Both the position numbers and the translations under genes were made by a program. This document shows, one piece after another, positions 46,659 through 55,769 of a DNA stretch of 64,000 nucleotides (position 1 is the first letter of the stretch; each line of letters begins with the position of its first letter). This DNA is from Bradyrhizobium sp. (GTDB taxonomy: Bacteria; Pseudomonadota; Alphaproteobacteria; Rhizobiales; Xanthobacteraceae). Under the pieces are notes generated by a model. The model was given only the letters and a program-made list of their open reading frames with translations, made no database searches and was not told the origin of the DNA. The stretch spans positions 22,448 to 86,447 of the forward strand of contig NZ_JAURXB010000115.1 in the NCBI RefSeq assembly GCF_030654605.1. The letters run 5' to 3'.

Positions 46659-48110
46659 TTACAATGTGCCGGTAGCCCGGAACTGGGCGCCCGCCCGTTG
46701 CAGGCTTTGCGGCAGGCTCATCAGCACCGCCTTGCGGTCGGCCACCGCGTTGTGGAATTGATCGAGCGCGATATTGAAGGCGGTCAATGAGCCTTCCTCG
46801 ATGGTGCCATGCTCGAAGCAGCGTAACGTATCGCGCAGGATATCGTCCGCCTCGGTTTGCATCTGGTCGAGTTCTTCGGTGGAATCGCTGTGCCGCGCGG
46901 CGGCAATCATGTCCAGCAGGCGTTCGCGCAATGTGCTGTTGTTGTGGCGCTCGTCCTTCTTGAGGTAGCCGGCGAACCAGGCGCCGGCCGAGCCCATCGC
47001 CGACAACCCCATCAGTCCCCACCAGATGAAATCGCTGTAGCGGTCGAAGAAGGTCTTTTCGTCGCCGTCGACGTAAGCCGCGGCGCCGGGATGCGCGGGA
47101 AGCACGGCGTCCTTGTCGGTATCAGGAGTTTCGATCTGCGCCGCCAGCGGAAAATCCGTCTTCAGGGTCTGGCGTGTCGCGAACAACTGGCGGGTGAAGG
47201 TGGCGACGGTCGATTCGGCCAGGCCCTTCCGCGCCACGATGTGGTGGGAGAAGCTGATGGTCTTGACTTCTTCCTCCGGTCTGGCGGGCGATCCGCCGAA
47301 GCTGCCCGCGGGTATTTCAGAGGCCTCGTAAACCGGATGGTTCTGGGCGATTGCCGCGGCCGAATCGATCGCGAGGAAGGTCGGCACCCCACCATCCCTG
47401 GTCGAGGCCGTGATAGCATCCGTGGTGATCTTGCTGTTGACGGGGCCGGCGGCGAGATAGGCATCCGCCTTCTGGTTTCGGATGGCTTCGGCGGCTTCAT
47501 GGGCTGGAAACTGGACGATTTCGACCTTGGTCTGATCGACGCCGTATTGCTGCAGGATCACCTTGAGCAAATTGACATTGGCTTCGGTGCGGCCGACCAC
47601 GCCGATGCGGCGTCCGGCAAGATGGACGATCCTGGTGATCTTCGGCGCCGCTGTCTTGCCTTTGACTTTGGCCGCCGGAGGCACCCACAGCACCACGACG
47701 TTCTTGCGCAGCGTCGCCACCGCCTGGGCATTTTTCGGCACGTCGAGATCGCCGCGGATGATGGCGAGATCGGCCTTGCTCTCCGCCAGCGCCTGGGCGC
47801 TCGCCCTGGCGCCATCGGTCTGCATCGGGCGCAAACGGATCTGGCCGCGCGCCGGGACAAAGGCCTGCGCCAGGGTTTGGATCACCTTGACGTCTTCGCT
47901 GTTGGCCGGGCCGACCGCGATCCGCAGCGTCACCGGGCGCATCGCAAAATAGTAGGCCGCCGCGACCGCGCCGACCACGGCGAGCAGCGCCGCCAGCACG
48001 ACGAACATCAGGCGCCGTTTCGCCGAGCGAGGCGATTGCGGCCTCGGCGGTTCGACCGGCCCGACTCCTCCGGTCGATCTCGCAAACAAACGTTTGACGT
48101 TCAAATTCAT
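46659..48110 (-). CDS. Membrane-anchored TAXI-family solute-binding protein
   Basis: A 483-residue protein with a membrane segment near 35-58 (LMFVVLAALLAVVGAVAAAYYF), then a TAXI-type (TRAP-associated extracytoplasmic immunogenic) ligand domain: LRIAVGPANSEDVKVIQTLA and YLAAGPVNSKI. A second membrane segment (about 362-380, DFIWWGLMGLSAMGSAGAWF) follows, and about 100 residues of helical C-terminus end in the cytoplasm (TEELDQMQTEADDIL, then AFNIALDQFHNAV). Ordinary TAXI proteins are soluble and lack this tail. It may link ligand binding to a cytoplasmic signal. No TRAP permease is nearby. Confidence 0.8.
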   Translation of the reverse strand: MNLNVKRLFARSTGGVGPVEPPRPQSPRSAKRRLMFVVLAALLAVVGAVAAAYYFAMRPVTLRIAVGPANSEDVKVIQTLAQAFVPARGQIRLRPMQTDGARASAQALAESKADLAIIRGDLDVPKNAQAVATLRKNVVVLWVPPAAKVKGKTAAPKITRIVHLAGRRIGVVGRTEANVNLLKVILQQYGVDQTKVEIVQFPAHEAAEAIRNQKADAYLAAGPVNSKITTDAITASTRDGGVPTFLAIDSAAAIAQNHPVYEASEIPAGSFGGSPARPEEEVKTISFSHHIVARKGLAESTVATFTRQLFATRQTLKTDFPLAAQIETPDTDKDAVLPAHPGAAAYVDGDEKTFFDRYSDFIWWGLMGLSAMGSAGAWFAGYLKKDERHNNSTLRERLLDMIAAARHSDSTEELDQMQTEADDILRDTLRCFEHGTIEEGSLTAFNIALDQFHNAVADRKAVLMSLPQSLQRAGAQFRATGTL

Positions 48111-48269
48111 GCTGCCAATCGGTTGAAACAATATTCTAGCAAATTTCCGGCCGGCGCGGGGTTACATCTGCGTCATGGTTACCGCAGGGCCCCAAACAGG
48201 GCTCTGGACTGGCTTTGCCGCCTTATTGTGGCATGGATCCCTGAACCCGACTTCGATGTTAGGGTAAAG

Positions 48270-48279
48270 TTCACGTGAA
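48270..48279. promoter_or_regulatory. TTCACGTGAA palindrome
   Basis: A perfect ten-base palindrome in the 182-base divergent region between the TAXI and PCD genes, 13 bases before the PCD start. It may be a small operator; no regulator is known. Confidence 0.25.
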
Positions 48280-48292
48280 GCGGGAGGCGGTC

Positions 48293-48601
48293 ATGGCGGA
48301 GCGGTTGTCGGCGGAGGCTCGGAAGGCGGCGCTGCTGGAGTTGCTGCCGGGGTGGGCCGAAACGCCCGGCCGCGAGGCGATCGCGCGAACCTTTGTCTTC
48401 AAGGATTTCAACGAAGCGTTCGGGTTCATGACCCGCGCCGCACTGGTGGCCGAGAAGAGCGATCATCACCCCGAATGGCGCAACGTCTACAAGACGGTGG
48501 AAGTGGTGCTGGCCACCCACGACGCCGGCGGCGTTACCGCGCTCGACATTGCCCTCGCCAAGGCCATGAACGCGATATCAAGGCAACTCGGCGTCGCCTG
48601 A
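48293..48601 (+). CDS. Pterin-4a-carbinolamine dehydratase family protein
   Basis: A 102-residue protein. The active site pattern is [23 protein letters not shown] (in parts: [22 protein letters not shown]), with the two His residues that dehydrate 4a-hydroxytetrahydropterin. In many proteobacteria this gene accompanies phenylalanine hydroxylase or moonlights in transcription; no phhA is in the window. The ATG at 48293 has GGGAGG six bases upstream. GTG 48275 is an upstream alternative. Confidence 0.92.
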   Translation: MAERLSAEARKAALLELLPGWAETPGREAIARTFVFKDFNEAFGFMTRAALVAEKSDHHPEWRNVYKTVEVVLATHDAGGVTALDIALAKAMNAISRQLGVA

Positions 48602-48696
48602 CACCGACTAATCTTGCAGCGGGGGCACGACATCCCCAACTCTTGCCTGCGACAGCTGCGGCGATCCGCCGCGCAAGTTTGGGGGAGCCTCAAGCG

Positions 48697-49092
48697 ATGG
48701 CGTCCGAACATACCGTTGGCTTCGAGCCGGCCGACGAACTGGCGAAGGACCGCGAAAGCGTGCGCCGGCGCTTCTGGATCAAGCTGAGGCGGGTGGCGGG
48801 TAGACTGCCGTTCGCCGAGGAACTGCTCGCGGCCTATTACTGCGCGTTCGACCGGCAGACGCCGCGCCATGTGCAGGCGGCGCTGCTCGGGGCCATCGCC
48901 TATTTCATCATACCGTTCGACTTCGTCACGGACGTGCTGCCGGTGCTGGGCTTCACCGACGACGCCGCCGTGCTCGCCACCGCGATCCGGATGGTCGCCA
49001 CCCACATCCTGCCGGAGCATCGCGATGCCGCCCGCGCCGCGCTGCAGCGGGGCATCGACCGCGACAGTGACGCGGGTCCAACCTCGTCCTGA
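48697..49092 (+). CDS. DUF1232/YkvA family membrane protein
   Basis: A 131-residue protein. The core HVQAALLGAIAYFIIPFDFVTDVLPVLGFTDDAAVLATAI (about 66-105) holds one hydrophobic segment and the DUF1232 PxDxxPD-like signature (IPFDFVTDVLP). These proteins are small inner-membrane components of unknown role. The ATG follows GGGGGAG. The stop is four bases before a hairpin that separates it from the convergent TAXI gene. Confidence 0.9.
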   Translation: MASEHTVGFEPADELAKDRESVRRRFWIKLRRVAGRLPFAEELLAAYYCAFDRQTPRHVQAALLGAIAYFIIPFDFVTDVLPVLGFTDDAAVLATAIRMVATHILPEHRDAARAALQRGIDRDSDAGPTSS

Positions 49093-49096
49093 AGGA

Positions 49097-49114
49097 GCCG
49101 CGCCCTTGCGCGGC
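49097..49114. terminator. Stem-loop between convergent DUF1232 and TAXI genes
   Basis: GCCGCGC and GCGCGGC around loop CCTT, a perfect seven-pair stem. No long T-run, but it occupies the convergent junction. Confidence 0.5.
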
Positions 49115-49142
49115 GTCTCGAACCATGAGAGCCGGGCTCTGA

Positions 49143-50315
49143 CTACCTCGACTTTTGCGCCGGCCGCAGCTGCGCCCGCGCCTGTTCGGCCTCCCATGCC
49201 TGGAACTGCCTGAACAGCGCTTCCCGTTCGGAGTCGGCGGGAAGCTTCCCGCCTGCCGTCTTCTGCTTCAGGAAGTCGTCGAACCGGCTGCGCGCCACGG
49301 GCTCGATCTTGTGCGCGTCGAGCCATTGTTTGGCGGCCGGAAAGCGCTGCCAGTCGGGCAACGGCGCCGACAGCGACACTTCCTTCCATTTCGGATGGAA
49401 CGGCGGATTCTGGAAGGCCGGGAATTTGGTGAAGAACCTGTCCACGAACAGCGCGAGCTTGCGATAGCGCTCGGTGTTGGGCGCCCAGTTGTAGGCCGCC
49501 AGCACCGCCGGCACCGCGATGGTGTCGACCTGCGCTCCTTCCGCGATCAGATTGGGGTAGTCCTTCGCGGTCAGGGTGGCGGGCAGATAGTCGCCCTGCA
49601 GCGGCTTGGCGTATTCGACCGGCACGAGGTGAAACCGGTCGTCCTTGAACTGGCTGACGGACTTGTACGGCTTGCCGCCGGCACAGATCACGGCGTCGAT
49701 CTCGCCGGCCTTCAACTTCTCCATCGAGATGCGTTGCTCGATATAGGCGAATTTCGGCTTGATTCCGAGCCGCTCGAACACGTTCGTCGCCGTGATGAAG
49801 GTGCCGCCGTTCGGAAGGTCGACGCTGACGGTCTTGCCCTCGAGATCCTTCATACTGCGGATCGATTTCGAGGCGATGACGTACATCTCCTCATTGTACA
49901 ACTTGGTCACATAGGTGAACTGCTTCTTGATGTCCTTGGCGAAGCCTTTTTTCTCGAGATAGTCGAGCGTGTCGGACCGCACGATGCCGAGGTCGACACC
50001 CTGCAGAAACAGAATGTCGGCGACGCTCTGCACCGAGCCGCGGCCGACGATCGAGAGTACGCGCAGTTTGTTGCCATCGTCCAGCACGGATGCCAGGTCG
50101 GCGCCGAACTGAACATAGGTGCCGCCGATGGTGCCGGACATCACCGTCACCGTATTGGCGTTCAAGGTCCGCTTCGTCTCCACCGATCCGAACTGGAATA
50201 TCGCCTTGAGGCTTTCGCTGACCTTGGCCGGGTCATATTCCTTTTCCTCGGCGCGCGCCGCGAAGCCATAAGCCATCGTCATGACGATGATCGCCATCCC
50301 AACCAAGCGTTTCAT
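49143..50315 (-). CDS. TAXI-family TRAP solute-binding protein
   Basis: A 390-residue periplasmic binding protein with signal peptide (MAIIVMTMAYGFAARA, cleaved near 22). TAXI signatures: VMSGTIGGTYVQFGADLASVL near 58-78, then GVDLGIVRSDTLDYL, GKTVSVDLPNGGTFITATNVFE (given here as GKTVSVDLPNGGT) and AGEIDAVICAGG. It would capture a small organic acid. No TRAP permease (DctQM) is adjacent. The last 100 residues carry an extended helical tail beyond the usual binding domain, ending in a Gln/Arg-rich stretch. Downstream of the Sel1-like gene by only 22 bases, so likely the same transcript. Confidence 0.88.
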   Translation of the reverse strand: MKRLVGMAIIVMTMAYGFAARAEEKEYDPAKVSESLKAIFQFGSVETKRTLNANTVTVMSGTIGGTYVQFGADLASVLDDGNKLRVLSIVGRGSVQSVADILFLQGVDLGIVRSDTLDYLEKKGFAKDIKKQFTYVTKLYNEEMYVIASKSIRSMKDLEGKTVSVDLPNGGTFITATNVFERLGIKPKFAYIEQRISMEKLKAGEIDAVICAGGKPYKSVSQFKDDRFHLVPVEYAKPLQGDYLPATLTAKDYPNLIAEGAQVDTIAVPAVLAAYNWAPNTERYRKLALFVDRFFTKFPAFQNPPFHPKWKEVSLSAPLPDWQRFPAAKQWLDAHKIEPVARSRFDDFLKQKTAGGKLPADSEREALFRQFQAWEAEQARAQLRPAQKSR

Positions 50316-50337
50316 GGTGCCCCCTGCTATCGTGAGT

Positions 50338-51192
50338 TTAGTTGTGGAGTTGACTGAGGCGCTGCCGCGCTTCCTGCGAGCCGAACCGGGCTGCCTTGCG
50401 GTACCAGTCACGCGCCTTCGCCGGATCGGGAGTGATGCTTCGCGCATCCGGCGACCCCAGCACGGCCGGGTCGTACGTCTGGGCCAGCAGCAGCGCGGCG
50501 CCGGCCTCCTGTGCGTCCGCGGCGCGCTCGAGCAGCAATCGGGCAGAAGCGATATCGCCGATCGCAATCAGGCCGTTGGCCCGCTTCAGCAGGGTAGCGA
50601 GTTCACCGGCATCGAGCCGTCGTGCCGGCGGTGCCTCGACCGCGGGCGGACGGGTTTCCATCTGGCGCTGGTGAGCGGCTCGCAGCGCGAGAGCGATTTC
50701 GTCGCGCGTCGGCGCGGCCTGTTCGGACTGCGGCAAGGCGGCGAGGTTGACCGGTGATGGCGCGGCCGGCGCCGGCTGAGCGGTGGCCATTGGTGCTGCA
50801 AGCGCTGGCCCTGAAGCTGTTTTCGGCGAAGCGCTGGCCTGAGTGCCGATCAGCGCCGCCCTGGCGTTTGCAAACAAGGCGACTGGATTTTCCACCGAGA
50901 GGATCGCAATCGCGATGGCTACTCCGGCTGCCACCAAAAGGCCTGCCTTGATATATTGCGACCGGACATCCGCTTTATCAAAATCGTTTTCGCGGCCGTT
51001 GCCAAAGCCCCGCTGCATCGGTTTGGCGGCGTCATTGGAAAGAAAAAGTGGAATGTCCTCTGGAAGGAAATAGTCTCGCTTCGCCATCGATGGCGTCGGG
51101 CCGTATTCGATGAATTCGTCGCCGCCTGCAGCTTCGCCGGGCGATTTGACGGTTTGTTCGCCGCAAGCTGTGAGCCTGGTATTCTGCGCCAT
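50338..51192 (-). CDS. Single-pass membrane protein with Sel1-like repeat
   Basis: A 284-residue protein with a cytoplasmic start (about 1-85), one membrane segment (about 84-101, AGLLVAAGVAIAIAILSV), an Ala/Pro-rich linker, and a C-terminal helical part that ends in Sel1/TPR pattern: AGAALLLAQTYDPAVLGS, then PDPAKARDWYRKAARFGSQEA. Sel1 repeats bind partners, often in the periplasm. The TAXI gene follows after 22 bases in the same direction, so the two probably act together. ATG 51192 has GGGAGG upstream. Confidence 0.82.
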   Translation of the reverse strand: MAQNTRLTACGEQTVKSPGEAAGGDEFIEYGPTPSMAKRDYFLPEDIPLFLSNDAAKPMQRGFGNGRENDFDKADVRSQYIKAGLLVAAGVAIAIAILSVENPVALFANARAALIGTQASASPKTASGPALAAPMATAQPAPAAPSPVNLAALPQSEQAAPTRDEIALALRAAHQRQMETRPPAVEAPPARRLDAGELATLLKRANGLIAIGDIASARLLLERAADAQEAGAALLLAQTYDPAVLGSPDARSITPDPAKARDWYRKAARFGSQEARQRLSQLHN

Positions 51193-51469
51193 GGTGATGC
51201 CTCCCGCGCTACACACGCAACATCGGGCATCCCGGCATCAGCTTCTTATTTTCGTTGTCGACCGGGCGCCCGCCACTGAGGCCCTAAATCGCAGTTTGAA
51301 TCAGTCCAAAAAGCGACCATCGCCGGGGCGAATCGGGAGATATCTTGATTTCATTGCGGCAAGACCCGACGATTCCGCGGTGAGTTTTTGCAGGACCTCG
51401 TCGCCCCGGCGCGGAGGCCGGGACCACGTTGTTGATAGAGTGCGCGCTATCGCAATGACGGGCACACAA

Positions 51470-52444
51470 TCACGGATGCAGGATCACCTTGCCCATCGCC
51501 TTGCGGCCGGCCAGCACCTTTAGCGCGTCGGCGGTCTGGGCCAGCGGGAAGGTGCGGTCGACATGCGACGAGATCTTGCCTTCCGCGGCCCACTTCACCA
51601 GCTTTTCCAGATTGGCGCGGTTCTTTTCCGGATTGAGCCTGGCCCATGCGCCCCAGAATACGCCGCGGATGTCGCAGCCTTTCAGCAGCGCGAGATTGAG
51701 CGGCATTTTCGGAATGTCGCCGGCGGCGAATCCGATGATCAGAAAGCGGCCTTCCCACGCGATCGAACGCAGCGCGGCCTCGGCGTAAGTGCCGCCGACC
51801 GGATCGAAGATGATGTCGACGCCCTTGCCGCCGGTCAGCCGCCGCAGGCCATCCTTGAGGTCTTCGGTGGCGTAGTTCAGTCCGAGCTCGGCGCCGTGCG
51901 CCTTGGCGAATTCGAGCTTCTCGTCGCTTGACGCGCAGGCGATCACCTTCAGGCCCATCAGCTTGCCGAGTTCGCAGGCCGCGAGGCCAGTGCCGCCGGC
52001 GGCTCCCAGCACCGCCATGGTCTCGCCCGGCTTCAGGCTGGCGCGGTCTTCCAGCGCGTGCAGCGCGGTGCCGTAGATGATGAAGATCCCGGCGGCGCGA
52101 TCGAAATCGAGATTGTCGGGGATCTTGACGATCGAATTGGCCGGCAGCGCGATCTTTTCGCGCGCGCCATTATGGCCGCAGGACGCCGCCACGCGGTCGC
52201 CGACCTTGAGGTCGGTGACCCCTGCGCCGACGCTCTCGATCACGCCCGCGACTTCGGCGGCCGGTGAAAACGGGAACGGCGGTTTGATCTGATATTTGCC
52301 CTGGATCATCAGGAGGTCGAAGAAATTCAGCGCCGCCGATTTGATCGCGATCACGGCCTCGCCGGGTCCGGCGACGGGATCGGGCACATCGGCCAGCACG
52401 AGATCGTCGGGGCCGCAATATTGCGAGCAGAGAATGGCTTTCAT
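51470..52444 (-). CDS. NADPH:quinone oxidoreductase / zinc-less alcohol dehydrogenase family
   Basis: A 324-residue MDR-family enzyme. The N-terminal GroES-like domain has SAALNFFDLLMIQGKYQ and PFSPAAEVAGVIESVG. The Rossmann part has VLGAAGGTGLAACELGKLMG, with the nicotinamide-binding pattern. The structural and catalytic zinc ligands of classical alcohol dehydrogenases are missing, as in quinone oxidoreductases. NADPH is likely, because of CASSDEK. Substrate unknown. Read away from the DECR-like gene. Confidence 0.92.
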   Translation of the reverse strand: MKAILCSQYCGPDDLVLADVPDPVAGPGEAVIAIKSAALNFFDLLMIQGKYQIKPPFPFSPAAEVAGVIESVGAGVTDLKVGDRVAASCGHNGAREKIALPANSIVKIPDNLDFDRAAGIFIIYGTALHALEDRASLKPGETMAVLGAAGGTGLAACELGKLMGLKVIACASSDEKLEFAKAHGAELGLNYATEDLKDGLRRLTGGKGVDIIFDPVGGTYAEAALRSIAWEGRFLIIGFAAGDIPKMPLNLALLKGCDIRGVFWGAWARLNPEKNRANLEKLVKWAAEGKISSHVDRTFPLAQTADALKVLAGRKAMGKVILHP

Positions 52445-52556
52445 GGACACACCTGAGTTTCGGACGCACAAAGAGGGCTGAAGGCTTCATGCCGGATTTG
52501 CGGCCGGGCTACAATCTGATTCGGATGCTTTTGGGGTCGCCTGCGCTTCTCTCATC

Positions 52557-52639
52557 CGTCATTGCGAGCGTAGCGAAGCAATCCATGAGGCAACAAGAAT
52601 GAATGGATTGCTTCGTCGCAAGGGCTCCTCGCAATGACG
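52557..52639. repeat. Dispersed palindromic repeat, cgtcattgcgag family
   Basis: CGTCATTGCGAGCGTAGCGA with AGCAATCCATGAGG, answered by ATGGATTGCT and CTCGCAATGACG. In the 217-base divergent region between quinone oxidoreductase and the DECR-like SDR. Confidence 0.9.
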
Positions 52640-52661
52640 GCGATAGACAAGGAATCAAACG

Positions 52662-53501
52662 ATGTTCGAAAAAGGCCTGCTCAAGGGAAAACGCATCCTG
52701 GTCACCGGCGGTGGTTCCGGACTGGGTGCCGCGATGGGACGCCGCTTCGTCGAGCTTGGCGCCGAACTGATCATCTGTGGCCGCCGCCTCGAATTGCTGG
52801 AGGCGACCGCGGCGCAGATGCGTGGCGAACTCGGCGGCAAGGTCAGCGTCGTCAGATGCGACATCCGTGACGGAGGCGCGGTCGAGGCCATGATGGATGC
52901 GGTCTGGCGCGAGGCACCGCTCGACGTGCTGGTCAACAATGCCGCCGCGACCTTCATCGCGCAGACCGAGCAGCTGTCGTTCCGCGCGGCGGATGCGATA
53001 CTGGCGCCGACCCTGCACGGCGCGATGTATTGCACGCTCGGTGCCGGCAGGCGCTGGATCGAAGGCGCGCACAAGGGCGTGGTGCTGAGCATTCTCTCGA
53101 CCTCGACCATTACCGGCCGCGCCTTCACGGTGCCGTCGGCAATGGCGAAGTCCGCCATCCTCGCGATGACAAAGAGCCTCGCGGTGGAGTGGGGACCCAA
53201 GGGCATCCGCACGGTGGCGATTGCACCGGGCGCATTCCCGACGCCGGGTGCGTCGGGCCAGCTTCGGCCCGAGGGCCGTGACGACAAATGGTCGTCGAAA
53301 AATCCGCTCGGCCGTGTCGGTGAACATGGCGAGTTGGCCGATCTCGCGAGTTTCCTGATTTCGGATCGGGCCGGCTACATCAATGGCGAGATGGTGGTGC
53401 AGGACGGCGGCGCGCATCTGCGCAGTTCCGGCGCCGAGGATCTGCTGCAATGGACCGACGCGCAGTGGGAGAAGCAGCGCACGGCGCGCTCGAAGGGCTG
53501 A
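52662..53501 (+). CDS. SDR of the 2,4-dienoyl-CoA reductase type
   Basis: A 279-residue SDR. The cofactor motif is VTGGGSGLGAAMG (14-26), followed by ICGRRLELLEA, which favours NADPH. NNAA is at 91. In place of the usual YxxxK it reads PSAMAK, the Ser-x3-Lys arrangement of mitochondrial-type 2,4-dienoyl-CoA reductases, together with SLAVEWGPKGIRT and PGAFPTPGA. This enzyme would reduce 2,4-dienoyl-CoA intermediates of unsaturated fatty acid breakdown. Other SDR substrates are possible. The ATG follows the palindromic repeat by 22 bases. Confidence 0.9.
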   Translation: MFEKGLLKGKRILVTGGGSGLGAAMGRRFVELGAELIICGRRLELLEATAAQMRGELGGKVSVVRCDIRDGGAVEAMMDAVWREAPLDVLVNNAAATFIAQTEQLSFRAADAILAPTLHGAMYCTLGAGRRWIEGAHKGVVLSILSTSTITGRAFTVPSAMAKSAILAMTKSLAVEWGPKGIRTVAIAPGAFPTPGASGQLRPEGRDDKWSSKNPLGRVGEHGELADLASFLISDRAGYINGEMVVQDGGAHLRSSGAEDLLQWTDAQWEKQRTARSKG

Positions 53502-53655
53502 GGCCGAGCCGCGTCACGACGTGCTGGATGCGCCGGCTCGGCGATCCCCCGACTGCCTTCCCAAAAAGGCATTTCCCGGCTATCCATCGGGGCGTGATCG
53601 GGCAATGCCGGGGGGCCATCTTCCAGTCACAATAATGAGGGAACCAGACTTGGTC

Positions 53656-54261
53656 ATGTCCGTGCGGCGAATTCTGATATCCCTGATGGCTGCTGTGGTT
53701 GTGTGCGGGATCGCGATCCCGGCGCAGGCGCAGAGCGCGTCGTCGAAAGCCTCGAAAGATGCGGCCAAGCCCGCAGCCGCCAAGCCGGAGGCGAAACCCG
53801 CCGCTGGCGGAGCGGAACCGACGCTGATCGGCCAGTTCGGCACCTGGGGCGCCTACACCGCGACACCGAACGGCAAGAAGGTGTGCTTCGCGCTGGCAAA
53901 GCCCTCGTCGTCGAAAACCAATCCGCCGAATCGTCCGCGCGACCCGGCCTACGCCTTCGTCTCGACGCGCCCGGCGGAAAAGGTCACCAACGAAGTCTCC
54001 ATCATGATCGGCTATGCGCTGAAGCCGGGCTCGGAATCGTCGCTGGAAGTCGGCGGCGCCTCCTACGCCATGTACACCCAGGGCGACGGGCTCTGGATCA
54101 AGAACGCCGCCGAGGAAGAGCGCATGGTGGAAGCCATGCGCAAGGCCGCCGAGGTGACGGTCAAGGGCATGTCCGCCAAGGGCACCGAGACCACGGACGT
54201 CTTCTCGCTGAAGGGGCTTGCCCAGGCGCTCGACCGGCTGGCGCAGGATTGCCGGCGTTAA
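53656..54261 (+). CDS. Invasion-associated locus B (IalB) family protein
   Basis: A 201-residue secreted protein. The signal peptide is ILISLMAAVVVCGIAIPAQAQ, followed by a Lys/Ala-rich linker (about 28-52). The IalB domain has FGTWGAYTATPNGKKVCFAL, RPRDPAYAFVSTRPAEK, YALKPGSESSLEVGG and ALDRLAQDC, which fits the small beta-sandwich with the two conserved Cys. The family is named for Bartonella, but it is common in free-living alphaproteobacteria as an envelope protein of unclear role. The ATG at 53656 starts the signal peptide; an earlier ATG at 53635 adds seven residues. Confidence 0.9.
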   Translation: MSVRRILISLMAAVVVCGIAIPAQAQSASSKASKDAAKPAAAKPEAKPAAGGAEPTLIGQFGTWGAYTATPNGKKVCFALAKPSSSKTNPPNRPRDPAYAFVSTRPAEKVTNEVSIMIGYALKPGSESSLEVGGASYAMYTQGDGLWIKNAAEEERMVEAMRKAAEVTVKGMSAKGTETTDVFSLKGLAQALDRLAQDCRR

Positions 54262-54333
54262 GCCGCTTTTGACGCTGAAAACGATGTATTTGGTGGCTTT
54301 CCAGCAAGCCCTGGAAGGCCTATTTGATGTCTC

Positions 54334-55560
54334 ATGACTGACACCTTGACCCATTCGCCGGAAGCCGGCTCCGGCGCCGGCGCGCCGCTGGAAAAAACCG
54401 CGCTCGAAACCTACGTGCCGCTGGCAAAACCGTCGCTGGTCGGGCTGTCGCGCGCGGAGATTTCCGATGCGCTCGGCGCCATCGGCGTTCAGCCTGCGCA
54501 GCGCAAGATGCGCGTGCAGCAGCTGTGGCACTGGATCTATGTCCGCGGCGCGCAAAACTTCGCCGACATGACCAGTATCTCCAAGGATATGCGGGCGCAA
54601 CTCGAGACACATTTTACCGTGGCGCGGCCCGAAGTGGTCGCCGAACAGATCTCCAACGACGGCACCCGCAAATGGCTGCTGCGATTGCCGAGCGGCGACT
54701 CGATCGAAAAGGCGCATGAAGTCGAGTGCGTCTATATTCCGGAAACCGATCGCGGCACGCTGTGCGTTTCCTCGCAGGTCGGCTGCACGCTGACGTGCTC
54801 GTTCTGCCATACCGGCACACAGCGGCTGGTGCGCAACCTCACCGCGGGCGAAATCGTCGGCCAGATCATGGTGGCGCGCGACCGCCTCAACGACTGGGCC
54901 GACAGGGAAACCCCGACCGGCAGCCGCCTCGTCACCAATGTGGTGATGATGGGCATGGGCGAGCCGCTGTATAATTTCGAGGCGGTGCGCGACGCGCTGC
55001 TGATCGTCTCGGACAATGAAGGCATCGGCATTTCCCGCCGCCGCATCACGCTGTCGACGTCGGGGGTGGTGCCGAACATCGCCCGCACCGGCGACGAGAT
55101 CGGCGTCATGCTGGCGATCTCGCTGCATGCGGTGCGCGACGAGTTGCGCGACGAGCTGGTGCCGCTCAACCGGAAATACCCGATCGCCGAATTGCTGCAG
55201 GCCTGCCGCGACTATCCCGGCTCGTCCAACGCCCGGCGCATCACCTTCGAATACGTCATGCTGAAGGGTGTCAACGATTCGCTCGACGATGCAAAACTGC
55301 TGGTCAAGATGCTGAAGGGCATCCACGCCAAGATCAATCTCATTCCGTTCAATCTGTGGCCGGGCACGCGATACGAATGCTCGGACTGGGACCAGATCGA
55401 AAAATTCTCCGAATACATCTTCAACGCCGGCTACTCCTCGCCGGTGCGCACGCCGCGCGGCCGCGATATCCTGGCGGCCTGCGGCCAGTTGAAGTCGGAG
55501 ACCGAAAAACTGTCGGCGCGCGAACGCCAGGCGCTGCGCGCCATGGCGATGACGGATTGA
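54334..55560 (+). CDS. rlmN: 23S rRNA/tRNA (adenine-2-C2) methyltransferase RlmN
   Basis: The 408-residue radical-SAM enzyme methylates A2503 of 23S rRNA and A37 of some tRNAs. The 4Fe-4S cluster motif is CTLTCSFC (Cys151, Cys155, Cys158). Other signatures are [31 protein letters not shown], and [13 protein letters not shown]. The C-terminal [11 protein letters not shown] carries the Cys that accepts the methyl group (about 392). Length is normal. Upstream Ala/Pro-rich start is short. It stands alone and follows ialB. Confidence 0.97.
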   Translation: MTDTLTHSPEAGSGAGAPLEKTALETYVPLAKPSLVGLSRAEISDALGAIGVQPAQRKMRVQQLWHWIYVRGAQNFADMTSISKDMRAQLETHFTVARPEVVAEQISNDGTRKWLLRLPSGDSIEKAHEVECVYIPETDRGTLCVSSQVGCTLTCSFCHTGTQRLVRNLTAGEIVGQIMVARDRLNDWADRETPTGSRLVTNVVMMGMGEPLYNFEAVRDALLIVSDNEGIGISRRRITLSTSGVVPNIARTGDEIGVMLAISLHAVRDELRDELVPLNRKYPIAELLQACRDYPGSSNARRITFEYVMLKGVNDSLDDAKLLVKMLKGIHAKINLIPFNLWPGTRYECSDWDQIEKFSEYIFNAGYSSPVRTPRGRDILAACGQLKSETEKLSARERQALRAMAMTD

Positions 55561-55610
55561 TGGATTCCCAATCCTCATGGACCGGTGGCTTCCGCAGTGG
55601 CACATTCAAA

Positions 55611-55737
55611 TTCCTCATGGTGAGAAGCGCGTCCGGCAGCGCTCTTGCGCTGCCGGCGTGCGTCTCGAACCATCGGGCACGCTGCCTGTTGCCATCCTTC
55701 GAGACGCGCGCAAGGGCGCGCTCCTCAGGATGAGGAC
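55611..55737. repeat. Dispersed inverted repeat, ttcctcatgg...gatgagga family
   Basis: TTCCTCATGGTGAGAAGCGC, then GTGCGTCTCGAACCAT, is answered by CCTTCGAGACGCGCGC and CGCTCCTCAGGATGAGGA; GCAGCGC / GCGCTGC lies between. In the 209-base gap between rlmN and the next gene. Confidence 0.7.
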
Positions 55738-55769
55738 CGAGCGGATGCGCGACAGATGAGAAGAATCCG

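Noticed and set aside
51387..51465. Possible further palindromic repeat upstream of the quinone oxidoreductase stop
   Set aside because: Some matching text (GCAATGACGGGCAC) but no complementary arm could be placed.
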